Positions 1 to 7,075 of a stretch of DNA of 22,530 nucleotides are shown one piece after another. Numbering within the stretch: position 1 is the stretch's first letter; each line of letters starts with the position of its first letter. The position numbers and the translations under genes were made by a program. Origin of the DNA: a virus. Where the stretch lies: positions 1-22,530 of IMG/VR virus record IMGVR_UViG_3300002334_000142. The stretch is one strand, 5' to 3'. The notes below the pieces were generated by a model, which had not been told where the DNA came from, did no database searches, and saw only the letters and a program-made list of their open reading frames with translations.

Positions 1-995
1 ACACTTCGTTCTTCCCATGTGTCCAATGTAACAATTTCTTCTGTCGTGCTATCATACAGCGTACTTATCACTGCAGCAGCTGCATCAAGAAATTGCACGA
101 GCACTCTGCCGGTATCATCCGCATTCGTATTCGCTCGGCGAATAGAGAAGCTAGATTCACATCCAGATGCATCAATAACGGCTTCGGAAACGCCGATGTC
201 AAGAAGAGCAATAGTTTGAGATAGAACATTCAGATCGGCACTACCCCCACGGAGAAAATTAGCACCAGCATACGGAGATAACCCTTCGGTCGCTCCAACT
301 TCAACTCGCCAAGTTCCAGCATCCACAGTCCAAGCAAATGGCACTATGTCGGCACCAGTTGCTCCAGTGTCGAATGATCTGTTTGTCAGTAAGTTTGGAA
401 AAGATACGCCGGTTGTTGATCCAGTTGCCACAAGATAAAAATCCCCTAATTCCACAGAAGCTGAGCGCTGCACAAGTGGTACTAAAATTGGTATACCACA
501 TTTTGACGATCCAAGATCGGTACTACATTCGGCACTATATAGTTCCAGCACTTCCTGGCTTAAATTCTGTGTGAGGCCACGCAGTTCGACGGTGTATCCA
601 CCTTTAGATGAAAACGTGGCTTCACCCAATTTACCTTTGCGCATTTTGATCGCGCCATCAGAAAGAGAATCCCAGTTGACAATACTGACCTTGATCGTCG
701 CATAATCAAACAACCCTCCACGCAGATCGTCTTTGCTAATCACATTGGCATCGAACAATCCACTGACCACAATATTGTCAACAGATAGCCCTGTGTTGCT
801 GGCAATTGCCGAGCGATTAAATCCAGTAGTGGCAGTATAAGTTTCGACGCTATCACCATCATCAAATAGGAGATTGACATCGTGATCAGTCAGATGAAAA
901 ACCTCACCATCACGGCGCGTCATTTTCCAAATAGTAGCCAACGTTGTGACGGTACCATCGAGATGGGTCTGTAGTGCTGCACTGAGTGTTTTCAC
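1..995 (-). CDS. DUF2163 (BR0599-like) tail hub protein, partial
   Basis: The gene starts with GTG at 993-995, directly abutting the TAA of the upstream DUF2460 gene, and runs off the left edge after about 331 codons. The N-terminal 170 residues fit the DUF2163 family: MKTLSAALQTHL, a TDHDVNL segment, GFNRSAI, GLSVDN, DDLRGGLFDYA and VNW, then the paired cysteines C157 and C166 in YSAECSTDLGSSKCG. In the Rhodobacter gene transfer agent the equivalent protein is the tail hub that carries an iron-sulphur cluster and sits below the distal tail protein, and the gene order here is the same. From about residue 195 the family pattern gives way to a carbohydrate-binding-like segment (NLLTNRSFD, AWTVDAGTW, YAGANFLRGG). 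The remaining C-terminal part lies outside the window. Family assignment is by motif reading only. Confidence 0.8.
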   Translation of the reverse strand, partial: MKTLSAALQTHLDGTVTTLATIWKMTRRDGEVFHLTDHDVNLLFDDGDSVETYTATTGFNRSAIASNTGLSVDNIVVSGLFDANVISKDDLRGGLFDYATIKVSIVNWDSLSDGAIKMRKGKLGEATFSSKGGYTVELRGLTQNLSQEVLELYSAECSTDLGSSKCGIPILVPLVQRSASVELGDFYLVATGSTTGVSFPNLLTNRSFDTGATGADIVPFAWTVDAGTWRVEVGATEGLSPYAGANFLRGGSADLNVLSQTIALLDIGVSEAVIDASGCESSFSIRRANTNADDTGRVLVQFLDAAAAVISTLYDSTTEEIVTLDTWEERS

Positions 996-1631
996 TTAGG
1001 TATCTCTAACTTCGATTATCGGCAAGTTAGGGATTGATCCAGCGTTGAATACTGCTAATGTAATACCAAATTGATCCGTATCAAAGCGGCATACAGCGTC
1101 AAATTCCAGTGTCACTGATACGTCAGTGCCGGTAGTTGCCGCATGGGTTGAACCAATCGTGACTTCGCCTGTGGTTGTATCTATGGCAACTTGTGTTGAA
1201 GATGGCGCTGTATTGTACACCACCGTTTGCTCAACACCGTTAACCTTAGCGACAACTGTACCATTGACAGGCTTTGAGATCAACCTATTAAATGATATCC
1301 CACCATCGGTATATGTTCTAAAAAGAGCAAAAGTTGACGTAGAAGTGTCTGTTTGCCCTAAAACTTGATCTGTCATCTCATAATCGGACCAGTCTTTGAA
1401 TCTGAATGAATGCGCGCGGCCTTGTCTGGCATAAAAGAATGACAGCAATAGAGAGAATTCTTCTTTTGTCTCTATGCCATAACCAATTACCCACTTGCCA
1501 CGAGTTTGAGACCAGTCAATGTTTCTCTGTTCATGCCCGGAAGACAGTTCAAAAATCGTGGTTTTAAATCTTGGTCCACCAGTAGCTCCACGTTCAACGT
1601 CTTCTGGTAGGCGTGTGTCATGAAAAGCCAT
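996..1631 (-). CDS. DUF2460 distal tail protein (GTA gp12-like)
   Basis: This 211-residue protein matches the DUF2460 / TIGR02217 family. It opens with FHDTRLPEDVERGATGGPR, followed by KTTIFELSSGHEQRN and a W..R..W pattern, all typical of the family N-terminus. In the Rhodobacter gene transfer agent this family forms the distal tail ring that joins the tail tube to the hub. Its ATG at 1629-1631 overlaps the tape measure stop by one base (TAATG), and its TAA is followed immediately by the GTG of the DUF2163 gene, so the three genes are translationally coupled. Length is normal for the family. Confidence 0.85.
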   Translation of the reverse strand: MAFHDTRLPEDVERGATGGPRFKTTIFELSSGHEQRNIDWSQTRGKWVIGYGIETKEEFSLLLSFFYARQGRAHSFRFKDWSDYEMTDQVLGQTDTSTSTFALFRTYTDGGISFNRLISKPVNGTVVAKVNGVEQTVVYNTAPSSTQVAIDTTTGEVTIGSTHAATTGTDVSVTLEFDAVCRFDTDQFGITLAVFNAGSIPNLPIIEVRDT

Positions 1632-4123
1632 TAGTTATTCCTATCGTTGCTACGCGCCAGTTCTTGAGCAAGCTTAGCCTGCACTTGTTCCGGCGACCGC
1701 ATGAATGAATCAGCGTCAGGTGTGACAATTGTTATAGAGATATTTTGCACGATGCCATTAGATTCGTTTTGACCTGCACCAGCTTTTTTAGAGTTTGGTG
1801 ATACAATTACATCCTCACCTTTTGACACTTTAACCACTGGGCGATTATTGATGCTCAGAAGATTATTGTCAACCCCCGAACGCCCATCAATTTTGAATGA
1901 TCCACCTTTTGCAAAACCAAGGAGATTTTCATTCACTTCACCTTTTTCTCCATCGTTCAGTCCACGATTGTTTGGATCGCCAAGCACAGCAAACTGATTC
2001 AGTTTTTCACCTGGCTGGAACGCTATGATACTACTAGTTTTGGTATTACCACTACCTCCAGAACTACTTCCTGTATTTCCTCCGTTTAATCTTAGTTGTA
2101 CTTTTTGTTCTGTGACCAGTGCTGCTTGTGCTTTTGCTAATTGTGCTTGAGCAGCCAATAGATTACCCTGCTGTTTAACCAATGCTATTTGTTTACCAAC
2201 AGCTCTCAATAATGTTTTTGCCCCAGACTCAAAACTACCAGATGCAAGACCTGCTTTATCGACTACAGCCAATGAACTTCGAGAAAATTCTACACCAGCT
2301 GCAGAGAGCAATTTAGCTCCTTGCACACCTCCGACAGCTGCACCTTGAGCCATACTCTCTCCAGCTCTTTTTCCACCTTCGGAAATACCAGCTTGCATGT
2401 CAGCGATGATTTGATCAAAGTTATCTGAATGAGCCTGTCTCTCAGCATCAGCTGCTTCTTTTCTTTTCTTGATAGTTTCAATAGTTGCTTTATGAATCGA
2501 GTCATACATTTTATCGGCGGCTTCTTTTCCGCCTTTAGCAAATGCTTCCTGAATTTTTTGAGAATTAGATTTGGCTGCTTCTTCTCCGCCTTTTTTATGT
2601 GCTTCTAAAATGCTACCGGCAGCAGCTTCGCCGCCTTCAAGATGTCCTGCTTTAATTGCTTCTGCAGCTTCCTGCCCATCAATCAATACATTGATAACAC
2701 TATTCGCTAAACTTGTTATTCCTAGTGCATCCAGAGTTGCTTTTATGCCTTCGAATATAAATTTAACTGCATCCCAAACAGCTTGAGCAATCTGTCTAAC
2801 AACTTTGAATTCTTTTCCAAGACTAACTAAGGCTGCGATCATAGAACCCACGATTACAACGATGCGTACTATTGGATTTGCTAGGAGCACTCTAAAGAAT
2901 GTAAGTGTCGCTGTGATGGCTGCAGGTATAGCTTGTCGAGCATAACGAATTAAAATTGCTGTAGATAATGCAATCACAGCAACAGTTGTTCGACTGATCG
3001 CATTCTCCGGTCCGCCCAGCGCCGAAACAATAGCCGATCCAGCATTTGCGAAGACCGTGCCTAATCCTTTTACAACACGCACAAGGAAATCAACTGCTGA
3101 TCCAATCGAACCAATTATTCCACCGGCACTAATCATTTCTCTTCTGAATAGAACCAAAGCAGTAACGGCACCAATGACAACACGCACCAAAATTACCATA
3201 CTGTTGTTAGATAGAATATTAACTGCCGCCGTAACCGCACCGGTTGCTGCAACAAATGCAAACATGGCTGGCACCAGTATGGATGCAATAGCTCCACCTA
3301 CAACCAAAACTGCAGGACCAATAATTTTCATATTATTTGCGATGAACAACATTGCTTGAGAGAACGTCGAAGCGATGCCGGTTGCCTCATTCAGTGTATT
3401 AATAAAGAAGATGACGTTGTTTTCAAGAACAGTAAAAGACTGTGCGATTGTTGGCACTGTTTTTGCAAATTTGTCGTTTAATTCCACACGCGCTTTTTTG
3501 AAAGCATCAAGCACAATTTTTGCGGTAATAGCTCCAGATTTACCCAGCTCACGCAATTCACCACGAGCCACGCCCATGCCTTTCGCGATAACATCAGCAA
3601 CAGCAGGCAACTGCTCCAAAACAGAACGCAGTTCGTCGCCACGCAGAGCGCCAGATGCCAAACCCTGACCCAACTGAATGATACCGTTTGATGCTTCTTT
3701 AGCAGACGCACCAGATAGGATCGTCGCTTGGTTCAAGCTCTCTGTGAAGTTTAGGAGTTCTTGTTGGCTCACACCCATCTCAGCCGTAGCCAGAGCAACA
3801 CGAGCATAAATATCAGCTGTGCCTTTAAACGCCGATCTGGAGCGGTTAGCGATGTCGCCCAGCTCACTAGTCACACGTTTAAGGTTCTCGGTACCAGTTG
3901 TTACCAAGCGCAATCTGTTCTGCATTTCTGTGAAAGTGTCTGAATATTCTTTTAAGACTGACAGGGTTTTTCTGATAGCCAGCAAGCCAAGAATTGCTCG
4001 CAGATCATCAACACCATTAGCGGCTTTTTTGCCTGCCTTGCCTACAGCTTGAAGGTTTGAACGGACAATTTTTGAGCCCCTATCAGTGACGACAATCTCA
4101 ATGCCTTCTCTAATATTTGCCAT
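1631..4123 (-). CDS. Tape measure protein
   Basis: An 830-residue protein that sets tail length and is carried inside the tail tube. Residues about 55-240 look like the TIGR02675 tape-measure domain (LASGALRGDELRSVLEQLP, then GAITAKIVLDAF). Residues about 250-440 hold several long hydrophobic stretches that could be membrane-inserting during DNA injection. Residues about 485-590 are Ala/Lys/Glu-rich with recurring GGEAA / KGGEEAA / KGGKEAA units, probably coiled coil. The C-terminal part has the GFAKGGSF...VDNNLL...KGEDVIV pattern common at the end of siphophage tape measures. At roughly 0.15 nm per residue it predicts a tail near 125 nm. It starts at 4123 behind an AGGAT ribosome site and lies between the gp10-like gene and DUF2460. 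Confidence 0.93.
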   Translation of the reverse strand: MANIREGIEIVVTDRGSKIVRSNLQAVGKAGKKAANGVDDLRAILGLLAIRKTLSVLKEYSDTFTEMQNRLRLVTTGTENLKRVTSELGDIANRSRSAFKGTADIYARVALATAEMGVSQQELLNFTESLNQATILSGASAKEASNGIIQLGQGLASGALRGDELRSVLEQLPAVADVIAKGMGVARGELRELGKSGAITAKIVLDAFKKARVELNDKFAKTVPTIAQSFTVLENNVIFFINTLNEATGIASTFSQAMLFIANNMKIIGPAVLVVGGAIASILVPAMFAFVAATGAVTAAVNILSNNSMVILVRVVIGAVTALVLFRREMISAGGIIGSIGSAVDFLVRVVKGLGTVFANAGSAIVSALGGPENAISRTTVAVIALSTAILIRYARQAIPAAITATLTFFRVLLANPIVRIVVIVGSMIAALVSLGKEFKVVRQIAQAVWDAVKFIFEGIKATLDALGITSLANSVINVLIDGQEAAEAIKAGHLEGGEAAAGSILEAHKKGGEEAAKSNSQKIQEAFAKGGKEAADKMYDSIHKATIETIKKRKEAADAERQAHSDNFDQIIADMQAGISEGGKRAGESMAQGAAVGGVQGAKLLSAAGVEFSRSSLAVVDKAGLASGSFESGAKTLLRAVGKQIALVKQQGNLLAAQAQLAKAQAALVTEQKVQLRLNGGNTGSSSGGSGNTKTSSIIAFQPGEKLNQFAVLGDPNNRGLNDGEKGEVNENLLGFAKGGSFKIDGRSGVDNNLLSINNRPVVKVSKGEDVIVSPNSKKAGAGQNESNGIVQNISITIVTPDADSFMRSPEQVQAKLAQELARSNDRNN

Positions 4124-4131
4124 TTATTATC

Positions 4132-4554
4132 CTAACTCATCCAGACTGATTCTGCTCTGCCCAGTGCATCAATTGCCGCTCGCACCGCTCGTCTTACGAA
4201 ACCGGATGGAGCCTGATCACTATGCCCTTCGTTCAAAGCAGTAATGTGTTCTATTCTATTGGTCAAAAACACAGCCTGCTCTGGCTGCGCTTGATCAATC
4301 GTTCTATTATTTTTGGAAATAGTAGACACACCGCCCTGGTCTAAACCAGTTGATATGTCAGAACCAAATCCTAAAGTTGCACTCCAACCACCTCGTGCCT
4401 CACCAGTGTCAACCGGGGTATCGAGAACTACGAATTGATTTGCAGCTTTCGCTACCAATTTTTTCGCTTCATTGGTGCCTGTGACAACCTGTTTTGCTCG
4501 GCGATTCATTCGGGCTTGAAAGCTGGCAATTCCTGTCTTAAAACTGCCAGCCAT
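4132..4554 (-). CDS. HK97 gp10-like head-tail/tail completion protein
   Basis: The 140-residue product has the marks of the HK97 gp10-like family: a basic N-terminal helix (FQARMNRRAKQVVTG), the central TPVDTGEARGGW signature, and the C-terminal LNEGHSDQAPSGFVRRAV segment. Family members act in head-tail completion of siphoviruses and myoviruses. The ATG lies three bases after the stop of the frameshifted chaperone ORF, and the stop sits just before the tape measure start. This position, between chaperone and tape measure, is not the usual one; the family normally precedes the tail terminator. Confidence 0.8.
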   Translation of the reverse strand: MAGSFKTGIASFQARMNRRAKQVVTGTNEAKKLVAKAANQFVVLDTPVDTGEARGGWSATLGFGSDISTGLDQGGVSTISKNNRTIDQAQPEQAVFLTNRIEHITALNEGHSDQAPSGFVRRAVRAAIDALGRAESVWMS

Positions 4555-4557
4555 AAT

Positions 4558-4884
4558 CTAAACCTTCTTTTTACTTTTTGCCGTGTAGAACTTGTCCTGT
4601 GTTGCATCCATTGCCACTATATGATGGTGCATGGCTTCGGTTTGCGTATTATCCAGTTCCAGTTCTTTACAATAATTTTGAACAGCGCTCCAAGGAATGG
4701 CACCATCGGTGCGCTCGCTATTCAAGTCTTTAAATGCATTGTAGAACAATCCTAAACCTAATTGCAGGTCCGGCGCGTCTTCAATGGATTTTGGGTATTT
4801 CTTACCACCAGCACGCTTTACTTGTTCTAATATGTTTCGTTCGGTCGGTCCTTGCTTTAGCGAATAAAGCAGAACCTCTGTTAG
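4558..4884 (-). CDS. Tail assembly chaperone, -1 frameshift extension (gpT-like)
   Basis: This 108-codon frame has no strong start of its own. It is open continuously from the slippery heptamer at 4884-4890 to a TAG at 4558-4560, in the -1 frame relative to the preceding chaperone ORF. Reading through by a -1 slip would give a 257-residue fusion (join 5330..4884 and 4884..4558). The sequence begins LTEVLLYSLKQGPTERNILE and continues with FYNAFKDLNSER and IPWSAVQNY. A short chaperone plus a frameshifted longer version just upstream of the tape measure is the lambda G/GT arrangement; the longer form recruits tail tube subunits to the tape measure. A TTG at 4749 is open in the same frame, but I do not believe it is the start. 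Confidence 0.82.
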   Translation of the reverse strand, partial: LTEVLLYSLKQGPTERNILEQVKRAGGKKYPKSIEDAPDLQLGLGLFYNAFKDLNSERTDGAIPWSAVQNYCKELELDNTQTEAMHHHIVAMDATQDKFYTAKSKKKV

Positions 4885-5330
4885 TTTTTTGCCTCTTGCT
4901 CCAGATCATCGACGCGGAAAGTAGCAGCTTGTTCTGCTGCGTCTTTCACTGCGATAAATAGTTCTGGCAGAGCTTTGAAAGTGGCAACTACATTTTCTGG
5001 CGTGAATGAGATGTTCTTCCCATCTTTGCCTTCAATGGCTGAAACCCAGACATCTTTGTCTTCGTTTTTCTCTTCTTGAGATTTGACAGTCCAACCAACA
5101 ACAATTGATTCGGCATAGGCTTGGTACAGGATGTCCATTGCCACATCTTCGTGCATTGTGTTAGCTGCAAGGGCTCGACGATGTGGACGAGATTTTGCCT
5201 CCATCACTTTTGCATATTTCTTGTTGGCTCCACCGGCGCGCGCGATGCGAATACGGAAAGAACCATAATCCAGTTCAACTCCACCTTTTTCAAGGTCGTC
5301 GTTAGTTTGGAAGCTTGAGTACATTGACAT
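4881..5330 (-). CDS. Tail assembly chaperone, short form (gpG-like)
   Basis: A 149-residue, mostly helical and acidic protein located between the tail tube gene and the tape measure, where siphophages keep the tail assembly chaperone. It contains a short beta segment near the N-terminus (VELDYGSFRIRIARAGG) followed by helices (YAKVMEAKSRPHRRAL, MHEDVAMDILYQAYAES). The central VVGWTVKSQEEKNEDKDVW region resembles the GP13-like phage chaperones. The ATG at 5330 is preceded by an AAGGAT ribosome site. Its last codons form the slippery site, so part of the product is extended into the -1 frame. The function call rests mainly on position and frameshift. Confidence 0.82.
   Translation of the reverse strand: MSMYSSFQTNDDLEKGGVELDYGSFRIRIARAGGANKKYAKVMEAKSRPHRRALAANTMHEDVAMDILYQAYAESIVVGWTVKSQEEKNEDKDVWVSAIEGKDGKNISFTPENVVATFKALPELFIAVKDAAEQAATFRVDDLEQEAKN
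4884..4890 (-). promoter_or_regulatory. Programmed -1 ribosomal frameshift site (A AAA AAC)
   Basis: The minus strand reads GCA AAA AAC TAA at the end of the short chaperone frame, so the heptamer A-AAA-AAC is in the correct X-XXY-YYZ phase and is followed directly by the zero-frame stop. A -1 slip enters the open frame that ends at 4558. I did not establish a downstream stimulatory structure. Confidence 0.85.
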
Positions 5331-5371
5331 AATAAAATCCTTCGGGTTATCGGGTTTTTGTGGAGCAGTTT

Positions 5372-6928
5372 TTACGCTGCAGCCACGGTAGGTAGGTAAT
5401 CAAAGAACACCATCATCATAGTGTAATCTAGAGTTGGATCGATAGACGCAGCTGTCGCAGCATCCATATCAAGAGGGAGCTTGATTGGTTCATCTTGTTC
5501 GATATTTGGACGACCATCACCAAGCGTGATAAGAGGCACATCAAGAACGATACCTGCATTGTTTTTAGACAGTGCGATATCCAGTGTGATGCTTGTGTTT
5601 GCACGAACAGATTCGATGGCAGCCACGTCCGCAAAATAAACTTCGAGAGAACCAGACACTTGGAAAGTACCAGCAGTCACATCGAATGAACCTAGAGTAC
5701 CAACCGCTTTGTTTGGAGACAGGTTGTTATTCAGCGTAATTGTGATATCGCTTGCGAAAGCGAATAGTGGGTCTGGCGCTTCGTTAGACGAGCTCACAGC
5801 AGCCAATTTAATGCGACTGAAATCAGAGCTTGTGTTAAATGCGTCAGTTTCGACAAGAGAAGGTCTGTTTCCTGTTTTCAGAGAAGTAGGACCATCAATT
5901 GTTGAGCTGTTTGTTCCCATGAACGAAAGATCAGCAGTCATGATATCAGCAGTAGGAATGTTGAATGTCACTTCACCTGGTACCTGACCTTCAAGATATT
6001 CGGCTTGAATTTCTGCTGTGAGCGCACCATCTGGCGCACCAAGGGTACGTTCAAAATTATAAGAACGGCGTTTGATCAACGCAGCAAGTTCGTTTTTCAG
6101 CACGCGCCCGAAGAACACATTAACTGTCAGAGAGCCAGCGCTTTCGACAACCATTACGCTGTCAGACTTGTCAAATTCAATGTACGTTGCGGCAACGCTA
6201 CGGATACGTTTGAAGCCATTATTTTCTGCGTTTGTGAACACAGTACCGGCACCATCAGAACCAATGTACATCCACTCGCCGGGGATAAGCCCAAAATCGG
6301 TAAAGTCTTTTGCACCGGTTGTACGAACAAGGCGAGGTAGTGGGTTGGTAACGTCAATTTCAACTTCGCCAGCTACAAAAGCGTGACCGACATTTACGAT
6401 GCGCGCAGTTGCAGGCGGTGAAGCCTCCGCGATAAGAACACCATCAGCGACTTCAACAGAAGTGTTGAGTACAATTGCTGTTATAGCATTCACTGCATTG
6501 TTTGCAGCATTCGTGAAATTTTGACCTTGGATCAGGTCGTCAACTTGGTATGCCCCAGTTGCAGCAACTTCGTATTCATCTGGGTTACCAGAATCAACGT
6601 CAACGACTGTAACAAGTTCTTCACCTTTTATGCGATGATCTGCGAAAAAGAATCCTTGTAGGATATCTTGCAGGTTTGTTTGTGTAACATCGGTGCCAAA
6701 GCCACCATTTGCATCGAGATCAACAACAACACCTTTTTTACGCTGGCGTGAATCGTTGATTGGATTACGGGCTTTCGTCGTGATCGAACCACCAAAGTCG
6801 TCGTAGCCATTAGGCTCAAGAGGAATCCAGTCAGGAGTGCCGGGCAGAGTACCAAGCGTGGCACCAATTACTTCTTCCGCATAGCGCAGCCCAGTGGCAT
6901 TACTATCAATTTTTACTGCTGCGACCAT
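5372..6928 (-). CDS. Tail tube protein, second of two paralogues
   Basis: A protein of 518 residues if it starts at the ATG at 6926-6928 (MVAAVKIDSNATGL); an in-frame TTG at 6940 is less likely because it lacks a ribosome site. The pattern fits the Phage_tube_2-like major tail tube proteins: an N-terminal ATLGTLPGTPDW segment, a central GAPDGALTAEI / LEGQVPGEVTF part, and the C-terminal FQVSGSLEVYFAD beta-strand motif. It shares this ending with the neighbouring 617-residue protein (FEISGSLEAYFET). It is longer than a plain tube protein, which suggests surface-exposed inserted domains. It follows a promoter-like element at 7029-7057 and a structured leader, and precedes the chaperone genes, as a major tube gene should. 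Which of the two paralogues builds the tube is inference. Confidence 0.75.
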   Translation of the reverse strand: MVAAVKIDSNATGLRYAEEVIGATLGTLPGTPDWIPLEPNGYDDFGGSITTKARNPINDSRQRKKGVVVDLDANGGFGTDVTQTNLQDILQGFFFADHRIKGEELVTVVDVDSGNPDEYEVAATGAYQVDDLIQGQNFTNAANNAVNAITAIVLNTSVEVADGVLIAEASPPATARIVNVGHAFVAGEVEIDVTNPLPRLVRTTGAKDFTDFGLIPGEWMYIGSDGAGTVFTNAENNGFKRIRSVAATYIEFDKSDSVMVVESAGSLTVNVFFGRVLKNELAALIKRRSYNFERTLGAPDGALTAEIQAEYLEGQVPGEVTFNIPTADIMTADLSFMGTNSSTIDGPTSLKTGNRPSLVETDAFNTSSDFSRIKLAAVSSSNEAPDPLFAFASDITITLNNNLSPNKAVGTLGSFDVTAGTFQVSGSLEVYFADVAAIESVRANTSITLDIALSKNNAGIVLDVPLITLGDGRPNIEQDEPIKLPLDMDAATAASIDPTLDYTMMMVFFDYLPTVAAA

Positions 6929-6960
6929 TTCGAATTCCAATCTTGTTGTAAAGGAGCGGG

Positions 6961-7020
6961 AGCATCCAACCCGACAATGGACACCCCCTAACTTTCCCGA
7001 GTCGGGGCCGGTTAATTAAT
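6961..7020 (-). promoter_or_regulatory. Structured 5' leader of the tail tube gene
   Basis: Between the promoter-like element and the tube ATG, the minus strand can fold CCCG-ACT-CGGG (6996-7006) or pair CCCGAC with GTCGGG at 6970-6975 over a larger loop. The two pairings exclude each other. No U-tract follows, so I do not call it a terminator. A role in translation or RNA stability is a guess. Confidence 0.3.
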
Positions 7021-7028
7021 TTGGATAG

Positions 7029-7059
7029 ATTGTCTCACAGCGTTAACCATAAATCAAGA
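7029..7059 (-). promoter_or_regulatory. Promoter-like element with GTTAACCAT box (copy A)
   Basis: On the minus strand TTGATT (7052-7057) and GACAAT (7029-7034) are separated by 17 bases, a sigma70-like layout. The spacer contains the GTTAACCAT box (plus strand 7042-7050). The 31-base block differs at only one position from copy B at 20756-20786 upstream of scaffold. It lies in the 147-base gap upstream of the second tail tube gene, about 100 bases before its start. Confidence 0.6.
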
Positions 7060-7075
7060 AATATTTTAAATGGCT

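Noticed and set aside
3057-3668. Plus-strand open frames opposite the tape measure gene
   Set aside because: They are antisense shadows of a well-supported gene and have no ribosome sites or recognisable content.
6929-6940. Upstream TTG start (MEFEM) for the second tail tube protein
   Set aside because: There is no ribosome site before it, while the ATG at 6928 has GGAA at usable spacing.
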